Part shown: piece after piece, positions 33,411-46,298 of the stretch
Layout of the letters: each line of letters begins with the position of its first letter
How positions within the stretch are numbered: position 1 is the first letter of the stretch
From: Mercurialis annua
Lineage: Eukaryota; Streptophyta; Magnoliopsida; Malpighiales; Euphorbiaceae
Direction: 5' to 3'
Assembly (NCBI RefSeq): GCF_937616625.2
Contig: NC_065575.1
Coordinates: 7,385,501-7,449,500, forward strand
Length of the DNA stretch: 64,000 nt
The notes under the pieces: model-generated
Database searches by the model: none
What the model was told of the DNA's origin: nothing
What the model saw: only the letters and a program-made list of their open reading frames with translations
Translations under genes and position numbers: made by a program

Positions 33411-33672
33411 CCTCTAAAACCCAAAACCCTAACCGGTAAAACAAACAACCAAATCTGAAGCTCATTTGCCGCTCAAACCGCATCGCCGACTGCCAAGTAA
33501 GTCCTTCTGTTGTTAATTAATCAAAAATGGAGTTTAAATCCGTTATGTAAATGTTTTCTATTTTAATTTGTAAAACTCGAGATTTAATCTTTATGAATGT
33601 AGGTTTTAATTTGATTCCTTTAAATATGCTAATTTTTTGTGTTTATGTGTGTTATTTTTTGTTATGATGCAG
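33411..33672 (+). other. 5' UTR exon, telo-box and leader intron of reductase gene
   Basis: A telo-box AAACCCTAA lies at 33424-33432. The leader exon ends GCCAA at 33496, followed by GTAAGTCC. The intron closes with ATGCAG at 33672, four bases before the start codon. Telo-boxes in leaders or promoters are typical of plant housekeeping genes. Confidence 0.5.
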
Positions 33673-33675
33673 ACA

Positions 33676-36600
33676 ATGTCAGCATTTTGTGCTTCTGTTA
33701 AACCATTGAGCTATACATTGTGCAATGGTAATGGGAGGCAGAGGATTAGAGCTTCTTTGCAACAGAGACGGAGAACTTCCATGGCGGTAGTGGCCATGTC
33801 AACGGGCAGTTTTGACATCCCGATTATGGTATATTGCTTGATTTATTTTAAATTCAAAAATGTTGTCTTGTTCGTTGGCTAGCCTATTATGTGGAGAATG
33901 TGATAATATGGATGTGAAATTGTTATAAGCCGATGTCTGTCTATCAAATATACTATGCTTGATGTATGTTAATGGTATATAGCTTGTAATTTATCAAGTG
34001 GCCTAATAATTGTGCCTTTTTATTATTTCTCATTTATGCATTTTTTAAAATAAAATAATTAAGTGCATTGGGGATTGCGGGTATATGTTGGATATATGTT
34101 GTTTTCTCGAGAATATGATGATGTTATGCCAATATTAAGATGGATTTATCTATTGCTTTTCTTTCAACTTATAGTTGAGTAGGTAATTATTTTCTTAGGA
34201 ATCTTGGTTTTCAGTTAAGTTCTGTAATTTGTTTTTACTTTTCACCTGCTTGAGTGATCTTCTGGCCGTGACCATGATTGGTATTTCGGTCTCTAGTAAA
34301 TAATAATGTTATCTAAAGTACATTAATGGTGGTCGGTTCATTTCTGTTCGCATATTATGTGCCCCAAAACATAATCACTATGGACTTGTTTTGTTTTAAT
34401 TTCATTTGACGCTTTTGACATTAATTTGTTGATTTTAGGTAAATGGTTGTAGTGGGAATATGGGGAAGGCTGTTATTAAGGCAGCAGACTCAGCAGGGCT
34501 TCAAATTCTTCCAGTATCATTTGGCTCACCAGAAGAATCTGGGCAGAATGTGCAAGTATGTGGGAAAGACATTAAGATATACGGTCCTTCTGAAAGAGAA
34601 GATGTTCTTGCAACAATGTATAATGAACATCCGAATCTGATTGTGGTTGATTACACTGTTCCTACAGCAGTAAATGGTAAGTAATATGTGTCTTGTTATT
34701 TGAAGGAGTTAACGATAAACCTGAAGTGTTGATTTTGCTCAACCCTTATAAAAACAAAATATTAGTAGTAGGAGATCACGTGCTTACCCTTTTTGCTATC
34801 GAGATGCTTCACTTTCTTACGTATTTGTCTGATTTGTATTGATTGTAAAGAGCAATTACGTAAAATATAGTGTTATTATCCTCTACATGATTGCAATTCG
34901 CTCACAGAAACAGATTTTTAATATCTTTAAGACTTGTGAGGATTACTAAAGGTCTAAGATTTCAGTCATTTTATTGTAGTAGAAGCTTCCTTGATGCTTG
35001 TTAATACTTTATGTTATGGTTGCTAACTTTTTGCCTTTTTTTTATATCATTTATGATGTTCAGGTAATGCAGATCTATATTGCAAAGTTGGAGTGCCTTT
35101 TGTTATGGGAACCACTGGTGGAGACAGGGATCTCTTGTATAAGGTAGTAGAACACTCAAAAGTTTATGCTGTGATCTCTCCACAGATGGGAAAGCAGGTA
35201 ATTTAAACTGGAATATGATTTTCAAAACTTAAAAGGCTATCATGTTCATTGTCGTAACAGGCTATAATTTTGGCAGGTGGTTGCGTTTCTTGCAGCAATG
35301 GATATTATGGCTGAGCAATTTCCTGGAGCTTTTGCTGGGTATTCACTTCAGGTATTGATCTTTTACATCTTCACCCTTGGTTAAAAGCTCTGTTCTGCTT
35401 TCTTGGTTTGCTTTGATCTATCAAATGAGAAATATATAATAACTGGAAGGTCCTTTCTGAGAAGTTATGTGAAACCTTTTAATTTCGTTTGCAATGTGGC
35501 TTTTGATGAGAACCTTTTGTGTTATATATTTTCAGACTGTCTCTTCGTGAGCGTTTTAACCCTTTTAAACTGCTCCGCTAACTGCTAAGCACATTGTTTT
35601 GAGCAAGTGTGAAAGAATTCCTTGGACTTCGTTTGATAGGGCTGTCTTCAGATTTTTCTGTTCACCTGGTTTAAGCTGTGTAGCATTGTCAGGCGCAATA
35701 GATATAAATATAGTAATTACAAAAAAAATCAAGGTATAGAACACGGAGTCCTTACCTTGTTGACTCTAGCAGTCAGCTGAACTGCTATTTTGTATTGGAT
35801 CAGGTCTAATTTTCATTTTGGAGATCAGAGAACTAAGTTTAACAGCTGTGCAGCTAATAGGCAGAGATAAAATTGACTTCAAAGATGGCCAGTTGAAGAT
35901 TAAACTAGTAAATACTTGCTTTTAATGGATTTATAGTGCTTGCACAGTACTGGTTTGATTTGGAAATGTAGAATCTGCGGTCATTGTTTATTAGTATGAT
36001 TATATATTGTTTCTACTTTATGGGCAATCATATTTTTCTGAATTGATTTATTACTCTTTATGAGTGCTTATTCATACACCTATTTACCAATATAGGTGCT
36101 GGAGTCCCATCAAGCTGCAAAGTTGGACACATCCGGAACGGCAAAGGCTGTTATCTCTTGCTTCCAGAAATTGGGTGTGGCTTTCGACATGGATACGGTT
36201 TGTTCAAATTATCTTGATGTTTCAGCAGTATTGCTTTTTGATTTAAATAAAAAATTTGAATCTGCTTACTTTCGTAGTTGATTTTGGTTGCATCTGCCAT
36301 CTCAATCATGCAAGCCTAATTAATTTTAACCAGAGATTGGCATGGCTTGGAGGAAATTATATCTTGACGGTTACGTCTTTTCTAATTGACATTACTCTTC
36401 ACGGAGGAAGTTTAAGCTATGATTTGTTGTGATTAGTAATCATTCCGAAGTCATTTTTCTTTTGAACTTACTTTGGCAGATTCAAATGATCCGAGATCCC
36501 GAGCAACAGATTGAGATGGTGGGAGTTCCAGAAGAACATTTGGCTGGTCATGCATTCCATATGTATCATCTCACATCACCTGATGAAACGTAATGACAAA

Positions 36601-37265
36601 CATCTTGCTTGATATCAATTAGGCTGGTCTAGCAAGAACCAATTTTTTCACTAACAATTATATTTTCCATGCAGTGTTTCTTTTGAGTTTCAACATAACG
36701 TTTGTGGAAGATCCATTTATGCAGAGGGCACTGTTGACGCTATAATTTTCCTTGCTAAGATGGTAAGATTACTTCCGCCAAGCTTAATTTACAAGCCTAG
36801 GAACATGTTAGTTCAATTAGGGGTGAGCAATCGGTTCAAATTGGGCCAAACCGACATTTTGATTTTTTTTTTTTTTTAAACAGGACAATCAACTTTTTTA
36901 AAAAAAATAAATCTTTCAAACCGCACTAATTGTTCAATTGATTTTTTCAGTTTGGTATTGTTTGTACAAAAGTGAATTGATTATTTTTTTTATTTCAAAA
37001 GAAAAGCCAATCAAACTGAAATTAAATTCTTTTATAATTTCAAACTGAACTGAATTTTTTGGCTCGGCTATGTTATTCAGTTTGCTTCTGTTTTTGTACA
37101 CCCCTAAGTTCAACTATGATGAGTTAGAGACTGAGGGATTACTTATAAGACGTCTTGTTATGACCATCTTAAGAATTACGATGTGGCAAAATGCAGGTTC
37201 GATCAAGGGCAGATAAGCGGATCTACAACATGATTGATGTCTTACGGGAGGGTAACATGAGATGA
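33676..37265 (+). CDS. DAPB: 4-hydroxy-tetrahydrodipicolinate reductase, chloroplastic (eight exons)
   Basis: Exons 33676-33828, 34439-34676, 35064-35197, 35277-35351, 36096-36197, 36480-36589, 36675-36762 and 37197-37265 join to 322 residues. It reduces 4-hydroxy-tetrahydrodipicolinate with NAD(P)H in plastid lysine synthesis. The N-terminal ~48 residues form a basic, Ser-rich transit peptide. The Rossmann nucleotide loop is VNGCSGNMG (52-60). The substrate site has ESHQAAKLDTSGTA (203-216), with the conserved Lys209 and SGT; plants have this ESHQ variant of the bacterial catalytic His motif. The C-terminus is short and basic. Arabidopsis homologues are At2g44040 and At3g59890 from memory. 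Intron 7 hosts a hAT-like MITE. The end of intron 7, exon 8 and the 3' UTR have a decayed duplicate at 41762-42490. Confidence 0.93.
36817..37107. mobile_element. hAT-like MITE in reductase intron 7
   Basis: The ends TTAGGGGTG and CACCCCTAA are inverted. GTTCAA flanks both sides (36811-36816, 37108-37113). The interior has GGTT(C)-rich complementary arms. Part of its right half is also present in the duplicate at 41762-41850, so it predates that duplication. Confidence 0.65.
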
Positions 37266-37639
37266 ACTAGCCCAATGGTTCCTATTATGTCTGCGCGTCC
37301 ACTGTCTACGCATGGTGATGGAATCAGTGCTCTGCATTTGTTCAAAGAAGAATCTCATAGTTCCAAAATGTGGTTTAGTGCGATCATCCCTGCATCTCCA
37401 AGCCCGTGAAAACCGACAAACAAGTTTTGGATGAAAGCAAGTAAGAAGGATGTGCGATTTACTCACTATTATTGCAGGATTTAAGGAGGCATTATGGTTT
37501 TTGAATTTTGTAAGTTGATCGCGAGCTTTTCCATAAAATTTTGAGGTGTTTGATTTATAACTCATGTATACAAAAAGTTGTGTGAAAGCTGCGAGAACCT
37601 GTTGGATCGAAAAGTTTTTATTAAATTAACTTTTTTTTA

Positions 37640-38715
37640 TTAGATCCAATAGTTGAGGAATACATTAGTATGGTCTTTTTGTGCGGATTTATTCTCCAAA
37701 TGGTTAAAGTTTTATTCAAAAGGAGTGGCCGAGTAGGTCTGCTGAACAGCTGAAAGATGGTGAAACTTTAGAGTTTTTTCTGGGAAAGAAAGTGAAATAG
37801 AGTGAAACTTGAAGGACTGTTGTAATTTTACTCTTATCAGATGAAAATTGATGCTGCTGTTGCAATTTTTGGTTAGCGTTGTGGGTTTCTAAACTAAAAA
37901 GTCTAAACTCGTCCTGCTTTTATCATTTCATTTATCTGGTCGCTTTTTTCAAAAATTTAAATTCATGAAGTCATTGTACTTTACATATTAATTTTATTTT
38001 AATTTCATATAAAATTATCACTTTTAAACGTTAAATCACAGTCTTTTAAAAGTTATCATATAAAATCGTCATCTTTTAATTCTTTTTGCAATTTTATCAC
38101 CGATTTTAAACAAAATCGACATTGTTGAAATTAAGCCTTATTCATTTTTTTGTTTACATCAACTACAAATTAGGACAGTTGAAATTGGGTCACCAATGAA
38201 CATAAATGCTGAGCATTATTTTATTAAGGTCATGATTTCGATTTCTTTAACGGGCGCTCCTTTTTCCTAATATAGAATAAAACCGTTCCATCTTAACATC
38301 AAAAATTATGAACAACGACACAAAATTGGCCTAAAAAAATTGTTAGCCTGAAAAAAAAATCTACCAAAAAATGAATCGGGATTTTGATTTTGAAAAAAGT
38401 ATCACTTCACCTGTTCAAATTTGTACAAAGATTAAAAAATTATTCAATCTCAACTAAACTGAATCATTCAATTTAGAAGTTGACATCTTTGAATCAAAAA
38501 TACCATATTCCCCAGTTCTTTTCCAGTCGCACGTGTGTGCTACACTATTCATTATAAAATCAAAAAAAAATCAAAAATCATTTTGTTATTTTTAAATTGA
38601 AATTTAGAGACTAGTTTTTTTAATTTTTTTACACCAAATTTAAAGAGTGAAGTGATTCTTTATTCATTTAGTTTCAGCAGTAAACTATAAATCAGATAGC
38701 AACACATAACTAAAA
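37640..38715. other. Downstream flank of reductase gene
   Basis: AT-rich. Around 37980-38100 there are several partly repeated AAATCACCTTTTAA-like phrases. No gene is seen. Confidence 0.3.
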
Positions 38716-39087
38716 AGCTTATCCCCTTAAAACCCCCTCACATTTTACCCCCAATTCGTTTGCACCCTCACATTGCAAAACCACCAAGTATACTCAAATT
38801 ACGATCTTTAACTTTCAATTGCACCCTCAAGCATTAAATTGATATCTTTTTACTTGAAAAAATAGGTTTATTTTTGTTTTAAATAAAATATTAAGTCCTA
38901 TTTTAAAATATATGCTAAAATTTAAAGTATTGATTTGAACATTTTTCAAGTGAAAAGAGGTCAATTTAATGCTTGAGGGTGCAATTGAAGGTGAAAGGTT
39001 GTAATTTGGATATATTTGGTAGTCTTACAATGTGAGGGTGCAAACGAATTGGATGTAAAGGGTGGGGGGATTTTAAGGGGATGAACC
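38716..39087. mobile_element. 372-bp MULE-type MITE related to the Pack-MULE ends
   Basis: A perfect 9-bp duplication TAACTAAAA flanks it (38707-38715, 39088-39096). Ends ATCCCCTTAAAA / TTTTAAGGGGAT. The inner arms CGTTTGCACCCTCACATTG and GCACCCTCAAGCATTAAATT are complementary to the right arm. The CGTTTGCACCCT...TGTAAAACCACC...TACTCAAAT stretch resembles the Pack-MULE TIR at 7950-8010, so the two share ancestry. Confidence 0.8.
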
Positions 39088-39097
39088 TAACTAAAAG

Positions 39098-39235
39098 CTG
39101 AAAGCGGTATGGGAGATTAATTCAAGCTTGTGGTGCTCAAGGAGCAAGATCTAAATTAGATGATCAAGACATCATATTTACATCTTGGAATAACTTTATG
39201 TTGTGAGTTCTTTATGACTTTCTCTAATGTTCGGT
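39098..39235 (+). pseudogene. Duplicated PARG fragment, part 1 (exon 8 end)
   Basis: Aligns by eye to 53080-53225, the end of PARG exon 8 plus the start of intron 8. It keeps phrases such as GGAGCAAGATCTAA and TGTGAGTTCTTTATG but has coding changes (for example the GGGGACAAC region reads TGGAATAAC). It is cut off from part 2 by a LINE. Confidence 0.75.
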
Positions 39236-39249
39236 TTCATACATTACTT

Positions 39250-41316
39250 TTTTTTGAGGAAATTAAACTAGATTAATTAGAAATATCCGAGTACAAATAG
39301 AAAGATAAAAATTCCGGAATATCTGACCACCAAATTGAAATATCAGACATAGAAATGGACGCCCGAGTAAGAGTATGAGCAATCATATTCGCCGATATTC
39401 TGACATAACTCAATGAACTATTGACATAGTCCCTAAGAAGATGCTTGCACTCTTTGACAATCAAACCAACAGATGAACGATCCTCTAATGAAGAATAGAA
39501 AACTTGAACTAGAAGTAACGCATCTGTTTCAAACCGAACATTGTGCGAAGCCAACCCTTTGACCCAGGTCAAAGATTCTTTAAAACTGATAGCTTCCGCC
39601 ATGAGAGGCTCTTGTAACCCTGGCATCGAACGAGCCCTTGCTCCTAAACATTTACCATCATGATCTCGTACCACACAAGCGATTCCAATACGATGATTAT
39701 CGCGAAATATAGCAACATCCAAATTACAAGTGACGTGACCAACCTGCGGTAACTGCCAGAAGATAGATATAGGAAAAAACACTTTATCATCATTTTCCTA
39801 TTTTGAGCTGAGCTGGTTTCCAAGTCTGAAAGGAATCTTAGTGCACTAGAGACAGAATAAGTAGCCGAGTTACCACGACCGTGCCATACTAAATTGTTCT
39901 GATTCTCCCAAATTCCCCAAAGAACCATAGCATTCTGCTCTTGCTGATCAACCATTTGGGATATGAACAACTGCATCCACTGGCCAAGAGTTGTAAGCTG
40001 ACCTACAACCAATTGGAGACCAATCTTAGTCAAGCACGAAACAGCAAACGAACATTAGAAAAAAATATGAGGAAGCGATTCCCTCTCACAAGCATAAACA
40101 CGACATATAGCTTCAAGCTCCACGTGACGAGATCTCAAGGCATCTCTAGTTGGTAACCAGCCGGAGATAACCCGCCAAAGGAAATTTTTCACTTTGGGAG
40201 GAATATGAAGATGCCATAAATCCTTCCAACCACTCCTAACATCCAGATTACTACCACGGTGTCGAGTCTGCATCAAATGCTTATACCCACTCCTAACCGA
40301 GTATATGCCTCTTCTTTCCAGCCTCCAAGAAAGAGAGTCTTCTCTTTTATCAGGTACAAGAGGAATACTAACAATTTCAGAGATATCCCGACTATTAAAC
40401 AAATCTGAAACAACATCTAGATCCCACTCTTTAGCATCAACTTTGAGCAAAGAATTAACACTCGCTTGTGCAATAGTTGGATGTAAATCTGTCGTGGTAA
40501 ACGGATTATCGATGTTCATCAACCACGGTTCACCACTAATGGACACTGTCTGTCCATCGCCTATTACCCAAGAACTCCTAAATTTGACTAAACTGCTTAT
40601 CCATACAAAGCTAGGATTACCACTCAACCTAGCAGAAAAAAAACTCGATATAGGAAAATAGTGAGCTTTTAGTAATCGGGAAACTATGGAATCCGGATTA
40701 GTAGCAAGTCGCCAACCCTGTTTAGCGAGAAGAGAGAGGTTGAATTCATGTAATTTTCAAAAGCCGAGACCCCCATGAATCTAGGAACACATAGTTTATC
40801 CCAGTTTTTCAAATGAATACCTCCACCGTCACGACCATTTCCCTACCAAAACGAATTATGCATTCGTTCAAGTTCAGCACATAAGCTTAAAGGAATCAGA
40901 TAAATACCCATAGTATAATTTGGGAGAGTAACACAGTTTTGATAAGGATCTCTTTGCCAGATTTCGATAAATACCGATACGTCCAACCCTGAAGCCGTTT
41001 CCACACCCTGTCTTTGATAAAAGAAAAAATTCCTTTCTTTTTCCGACCTATCAAACAAGGAAGGCCTAAATAAGTAGTCCTTTCACCCAGTTGCTCTTTT
41101 ACACCCAGGATAGAGCAAGAAGTAGATTTATCAAGCAAAGAAGTATTACGACTAAACATAATAGAGGATTTATCAAAATTCACAGTCTGGCCTGAAGCTT
41201 GCCCGTAGAGATGCAAACATTCCATGATAGCGAGACTTTCTTGTCTGTTAGGTCTAAAGAAAAAAAAGACTATCGTCTGCGAAAAAAAGGTGGGATAGAG
41301 TAGGAGCTGACCTTGC
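39250..41316 (-). mobile_element. LINE (L1-type), 5'-truncated
   Basis: The 14-bp duplication TTCATACATTACTT flanks it exactly (39236-39249, 41317-41330). A T run at the left edge (39248-39255) is its poly(A) tail on the minus strand. The coding part covers the last portion of RT, the zf-RVT region and an RNase H domain, so the copy is truncated inside RT, as is usual for target-primed insertions. Confidence 0.9.
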
Positions 41317-41321
41317 TTCAT
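39273..41321 (-). pseudogene. LINE RT C-terminal part, zf-RVT and RNase H, broken frames
   Basis: Minus-strand pieces are: 41321-40896, the RT thumb region (QASGQTVNFDKSSIMFS, TTYLGLPCLIGRKK); 40627-40055, the zf-RVT region (SWRLERRGIYSVRSGY, WHLHIPPKVKNFLWR); and 39782-39273, RNase H (ACVVRDHDGKCLGA, the acidic FETDALLLVQ). Frameshifts and stops separate them, so it is non-functional. Confidence 0.85.
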
Positions 41322-41330
41322 ACATTACTT

Positions 41331-41757
41331 CAGTGTCATAATACCTCTTTCCATTTTTCAAGTAATTATCCATTTAGAATGGTAACACTTATCCATACAT
41401 GATGCATGGGACAATTTAAATTCTTATTCTATAGTCCCTCGATTATCATTAGCAGTGCTTAAAAAAACGGACCGGCCGATTGGACCGGTCAAACCGGAAT
41501 CTGGCCAATGGTTCTGTTCAAAAAACTAAAAAAACTAAAAATATGGTTTGACCGCTATCAAATCGGAAAGCAAATTTTCCGTTTCTAATTTTAATTATTT
41601 TAACTTTTAATTTCTTTATTGAACTAGTTGAACGGTGAACCAGGTTCAGCCACCAATTTGATTTTTAAAACACTAATCATCTGCGTGACCTATATTGGTG
41701 TAATGAAGCTCCTTCAGCCCCCGTTGAAAATGACATGTATATGAGTGGAAGCTAATA
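41331..41757 (+). pseudogene. Duplicated PARG fragment, part 2 (intron 8 and exon 9 start)
   Basis: 41331-41455 matches PARG intron 8 (CCATTTTTCAAGTAATTATC, TAGAATGGTAA). 41690-41757 matches the exon 9 start (TAATGAAGCTCCTTCAGCCC, GTTGAAAATGACA). Homology stops abruptly at about 41757, corresponding to about 53445 in PARG. Reductase-derived sequence begins immediately after. Confidence 0.75.
41455..41685. mobile_element. MITE in duplicated PARG intron copy
   Basis: Bounded by AGTGCTTAAAAAAACGG and its rough complement near AAAAACACTAATC. It is rich in GGACCGGTC/CCGGTTTGACC-type phrases and absent from the parental PARG intron. No clean duplication was fixed. Confidence 0.45.
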
Positions 41758-41761
41758 AATT

Positions 41762-42490
41762 ACAAAAATAAAATTCTTTTATTTTCAAAGTAAAGTAAAT
41801 TGTTTGGTTCTGCCATGTTATTCAGTTTGCTTTGGTTTCTGTATAACCCTAAGGCATTGTTTAGTTCATGAATGGAATAGCATGAAATAAAATAGTTATT
41901 ACATAAGGGATGGAATAGTCATTCTTTAGTTTTTGAGAGGAGTACTTATTATACAAAATCATCTTTGGAATACCTATTCCATGAATCAAAGCAAAAAATT
42001 GTCATTCGATGCGAAATAGCTATTACTTATTACATGAACCAAACATGGCCTCAGCTCAACTATGAAGGGTTGGAGATTAAAGGATTACTTATAAGGCAAT
42101 TTGTTATCACCGTCTTAATAATTATGATGTGGCGAAATGCAGATTTGATCTAGGGCAAATAAGCGAATCTACAACATGATTGATTTCTTACGGGAGAGTA
42201 ACATGAGATCAACTAACTCGTAACAGACCGACAAACAAGTTTTGGACGAGAGCACCAAAGAAGGATGTGCGATTTACTCACTAATATTACAGAATTTAAG
42301 GGAACTCTGTGTTTTTTGGATTTCGTAAGTTGATTACGAGCTTCTCTATAAACTTTTGAGGATTTTGATTATAAGATAATGATTTATATCTCATATATCC
42401 GCACATAAAAAGTCGTGTAAAAGCTTCATGAACCTGTTTGGATCGAAGAGTTTCTATTAGATTAATTTTTTTAATTAGATCCACCGGTTT
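41762..42490 (+). pseudogene. Duplicated 3' end of reductase gene
   Basis: Matches 37015-37640: the right half of the intron 7 MITE, the intron end, exon 8 and the 3' UTR. Exon 8 is damaged (CGATCAAGG reads TGATCTAGG, and the AGATGA end reads AGATCA). A separate small MITE is inserted at about 41853-42049. Confidence 0.8.
41853..42049. mobile_element. Small MITE within duplicated reductase tail
   Basis: The ends GGCATTGTTTAGTTCATG and CATGAACCAAACATGGCC are complementary except for a few bases. The insert is missing from the parental copy at 37107. Confidence 0.65.
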
Positions 42491-42499
42491 TTGCTTCAT

Positions 42500-43338
42500 C
42501 AACGGTTAAAATTTCTATTGATGATTATAAAAATTACAGAAGTGAATAGTTTCTCAACAAATTAAAAGAACAATTTTAAGAGAAAGAGCTGTAAATTATA
42601 CATTATTCGAGTAGGATTTTTTCGCTATCAAAAGGTTGCCCAAATACATATATGGTTCAAATATTACAACTACGATCTTGAAACAACTCAGTTCTAAAGA
42701 CTTCAGACTTTTTAAAATGAGAGCTTTTCAAAAATACTCATACTGTGTGTAAATAATTTGAAAAATATAGTTTGACCAGTTTTGGTTGATTTTTACGGTT
42801 TGACTTTTAAAAGTTGCGAAATTAGACTTTTTGATTAAAAAAATACGGATTTTATTTTTAAAAATACGGTAAGTTTAATATCGGTTTACTAACAGTTTAC
42901 TAATGGTTTACAAATAAAAAGTTTACTATCGGTTTACTAACAGTTTACTAACGGTGCTTATTTATAAAATAACAGTTTACTAACTATTGTTATTTATAAA
43001 AATTACAAAACCTTTTAACCGGGTCGAAAATCCATCAAACTAAAATAAGAAAAAAAAGGTCTCATTAGATTTTGAAAGAAAAAACTACTAGATAAAGACA
43101 CAGGTGGTTTTTCAGCTAACAAAACCACCTTTTCTAATATAGAATCTTTCTATCATTTAAGGTGAGAAGATTCTTTGTGTAAAGTTTTATTTGAAAAAAA
43201 TAAATAAAGACCGATAGGATGGAGGATTTAGCCTCCAAATGTTAATGTTTTATACAAAGTGGGAGAGTAGGTATGGTCAAGTATGGATATTAAACTTATC
43301 GAATCACTGGATTATCAGTATTTACAGAAAAATTATTA
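42500..43338. other. Gene-free AT-rich region
   Basis: Contains a small degenerate tandem repeat of GGTTTACTAACAGTTTACTA units at about 42875-42990. Nothing else is recognised. Confidence 0.4.
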
Positions 43339-43586
43339 CTCCCTCCGTCCCACTTTAGAAGTCCCATTTGACTTTACACACAGATTAAGAAAACATTAAT
43401 TATTCTTGTCTTTTCATATTTTGTCCCTATTAATGATAGTGGAATTTTCCATAAAACTTTTTTAAGATAACTAAAATAAGGGTAAAATGTATTCAATGGA
43501 AAAAATATTCTAAAAATAGTAATGGGACTTTTTAAATGGGACATCCCAAAATGGAATATGGAACTTCTTAAACGGGACGGAGGGAG
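43339..43586. mobile_element. Stowaway MITE (Tc1/mariner)
   Basis: The classic end CTCCCTCCGTCCCA at 43339 and its complement GGGACGGAGGGAG ending at 43586, with TA on both sides (43337-43338, 43587-43588). 248 bases. Confidence 0.92.
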
Positions 43587-43588
43587 TA

Positions 43589-45725
43589 TATTTTATTTTG
43601 CTATAAAAATATCATCGAGCTATACTTTTTGCTATAAAAGAGTTCATCCAAATCTGCCGCTTTCACGCTAAAACATAATGTTTTTATTTAGATGGCAAGC
43701 CAAAATTATAAATTTTTTTATTCAAATTTTTCCTTTTATCTTTTTAAAACTGTCTTGTACAAATCATATTCGACATGTATAAAATTTGCTGCACATAATC
43801 ATTAAAATTTTATTTTTTGTCAATTTGTATACTTATAGTTCAATCTCTTAAATTGTCAATTGTGACATAATTTTAATAAATATATTTCAATTGTTGTCAA
43901 TTGTGCATATCAAATTTTTCTTAGTATGTATTATATCAAGTTAACCTTTTTTCACCTAACAAATATTTATCAAAATTATGCTACAATTCACGGAAGTATA
44001 AAGTTTAGTCATAAATAAAAACAGTCAAGAATATTTGATATTTTTTTTATAAATATAATTTTACAATGCATAGCTTGGCTACAATGAAAATGTACCAACC
44101 AAATTTAAAAGTATTGGATATTCTTTTATTGATGAAGTCTTTTTTTTGTTAAGGATAATTTCAAAGGTACTCTCACTCACCGGTACATCCATAGAATAAG
44201 ATAATGTGAAATTTTATAGATACAGCCGACTTTCTAATAATTAATATATTGTGGACTTAATTTTTTTTTAATTATTAGAATTATTAATTTATTAAATATT
44301 ATATAAGACGTAATATTAAAATTGGTTTCCTGAAATTTTATTAATTATCAGAAGCGTTAATTTGTTGAATATTAATTATTAAAGGATATATTGTATACAT
44401 ATTAGAGATTTTAAAATCTTTTTTATATATTTTCAAACAACTTAGATTTTTGAAATTATAGAGTTCAAATTGTGTGATAACTAGCTAACTATTTTGTTTA
44501 TAGTCATGTTAGTTTCATTTTGCTTCATCATATGTTAAAAATGACAACCTTTTGATAATTACATTAACTATTACCTAAATATTGAATTTCGGTATTTGAA
44601 AACATAACATATGATATGCATAATGTGCTTTCAAAAATATTGAGAGATTGGAGTAAACTAACTTCCCTAGGTGCATACAAGTTCATTTTTTATTTTCTTC
44701 ATTTTCTAAGCGAAACAAATTAAAAAACCTTCTAATACTGAAATAGTAGAAGAATACAATTTGGCCTAAGCCATAAATCCGACAGACCTAAGCTTCTACA
44801 ACAGAACCAGCCTAATTCTAAACTCGCCAATTCAAGACAACCCATTACAACTTCAGAGTAATAGTGGAATACAATTCAGCTAAAATCAACTGATTACATA
44901 TAACCTATAACAAAATGCCAAACTGAACCTACAAATATTAACAGCAAAACTCTCCCTCTCTTTTTAACCTAACAGCAGCCGCCTTCACCTGAGGTGGTTT
45001 TTGGCATTCCACCCTTTATATTTTCTAATTCTACCACAAATAAATAGCATTTGCTATATGTCTTTTATTTTTCTTCTCTCCATGGTTTCATTTACCCTTT
45101 TGTGGATTTTTATTCACCCTAAATGGGTTGTTCTTCTTCAAATGAGAAGCTTTACATAGATATTTTTTCTTAATTTCGTTAGGAAATCTTAAGATCTACA
45201 GTCCGAGTTTTTGCGTGCTCTCAAATCGCTTGGTGGTTCTTCGTTTAGGAGTCAATCAGAACAAGTGGTACCGACAAAGCTTGTATTTTACTTGTGTTTC
45301 CATTTGTAAGATTTGTTTATAAATTTAATTTATGCAGCTTGAATGTTTACTCTCGACAATCTTTGTAGATCTAAAAATTTCTTGTTGTAATTTTTAAATT
45401 TGTAAATTTATGTCATTTAGCTAGATTTAGTTTTAGATCTAGATTTTTGATGTTTTTGGCTGACACATTAAATTGTCATATAGCCTCATATATTGTAATT
45501 TTCTAGTCCGTTTTTTTACAGCTAGACCTGAAACTCTTGTAGTCGATTCCTAAGCTTACATGAAACCATCTTCCGATAAAAAAAAACTGATTACATGCCA
45601 CAAATAGCATTCAACAACACCTGCATTTAGGTTCTTTCCGGAAGTCACCGTTGCTTTTAACTTTACCTCGTCCTCTTCGAATTTTTTACTTCGTTTTCTT
45701 CGAATTTTTTTACTTCGTCCCTATA
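43589..45725. other. Gene-free AT-rich region
   Basis: No coding sequence is recognised. The stretch 44950-45500 has a different, less AT-rich texture, with CTTCTCTCC and TTAGGAAATCTTAAGATC phrases, and might be a decayed LTR or gene leader. I could not confirm either. Confidence 0.3.
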
Positions 45726-46231
45726 TCTATACTATATATAAAAGCACAGATGGGGGGGGGACATACACTTTTACGTTATTGTCTTTTTTACTTATAAAAT
45801 TTAATTATTAGTTAAGATAATTATTAAAAAATTAGAGTACCACTTAAAATAAACTACTATGCCAAGATAATTTAGAGTACTAACTAAAATAAACTACTAT
45901 ATTGAAATAATTGTCTAGAGTACTAATTAAAATATACTACTTTGACTATTTGATTAATACTATTTTAATTATTTTTAATTGTATAGAATTCTAAATAAGA
46001 TAAACTATTTCAATGAACTACTATTTTAATCTTTACTTTATATTTTCTATTAAAATTTTCTGTAATTATAAAATTTGAGTACCAATTAATTTTTTTAAAT
46101 AATTAAAACAGTCATCTAAAGATTTAATAAGATAAACTATATATTTTAAATTAACTATAATTTTTGATTTTATTTAATAATTTGACGAGTCACACTACGA
46201 GCCACGTGTGAAACACGTAAAGCGACACTAG
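45726..46231 (+). mobile_element. Helitron-like non-autonomous element (506 bp)
   Basis: Starts TCTATACTATATATAAAAGC after an A and ends CTAG before a T, as Helitrons do. The hairpin ACGTGT-GAA-ACACGT (46204-46218) lies ten bases before the end. No target duplication. A sister copy is at 62597-63153. Confidence 0.7.
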
Positions 46232-46298
46232 TCATTATAAATAGCACTAAAATGTATTTAGATGGACAAAACTTGAAAAGTGAGTCTCAATGACTTAG

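Noticed and set aside
37242..37565. 107-codon minus-strand frame at the reductase 3' end
   Set aside because: Lies in the reductase 3' UTR on the opposite strand; the duplicated copy at 42.2 kb does not preserve it.
44950..45600. Possible solo LTR or gene leader
   Set aside because: The texture is less AT-rich, but no matching terminal TG/CA pair, target duplication or coding exon could be fixed.
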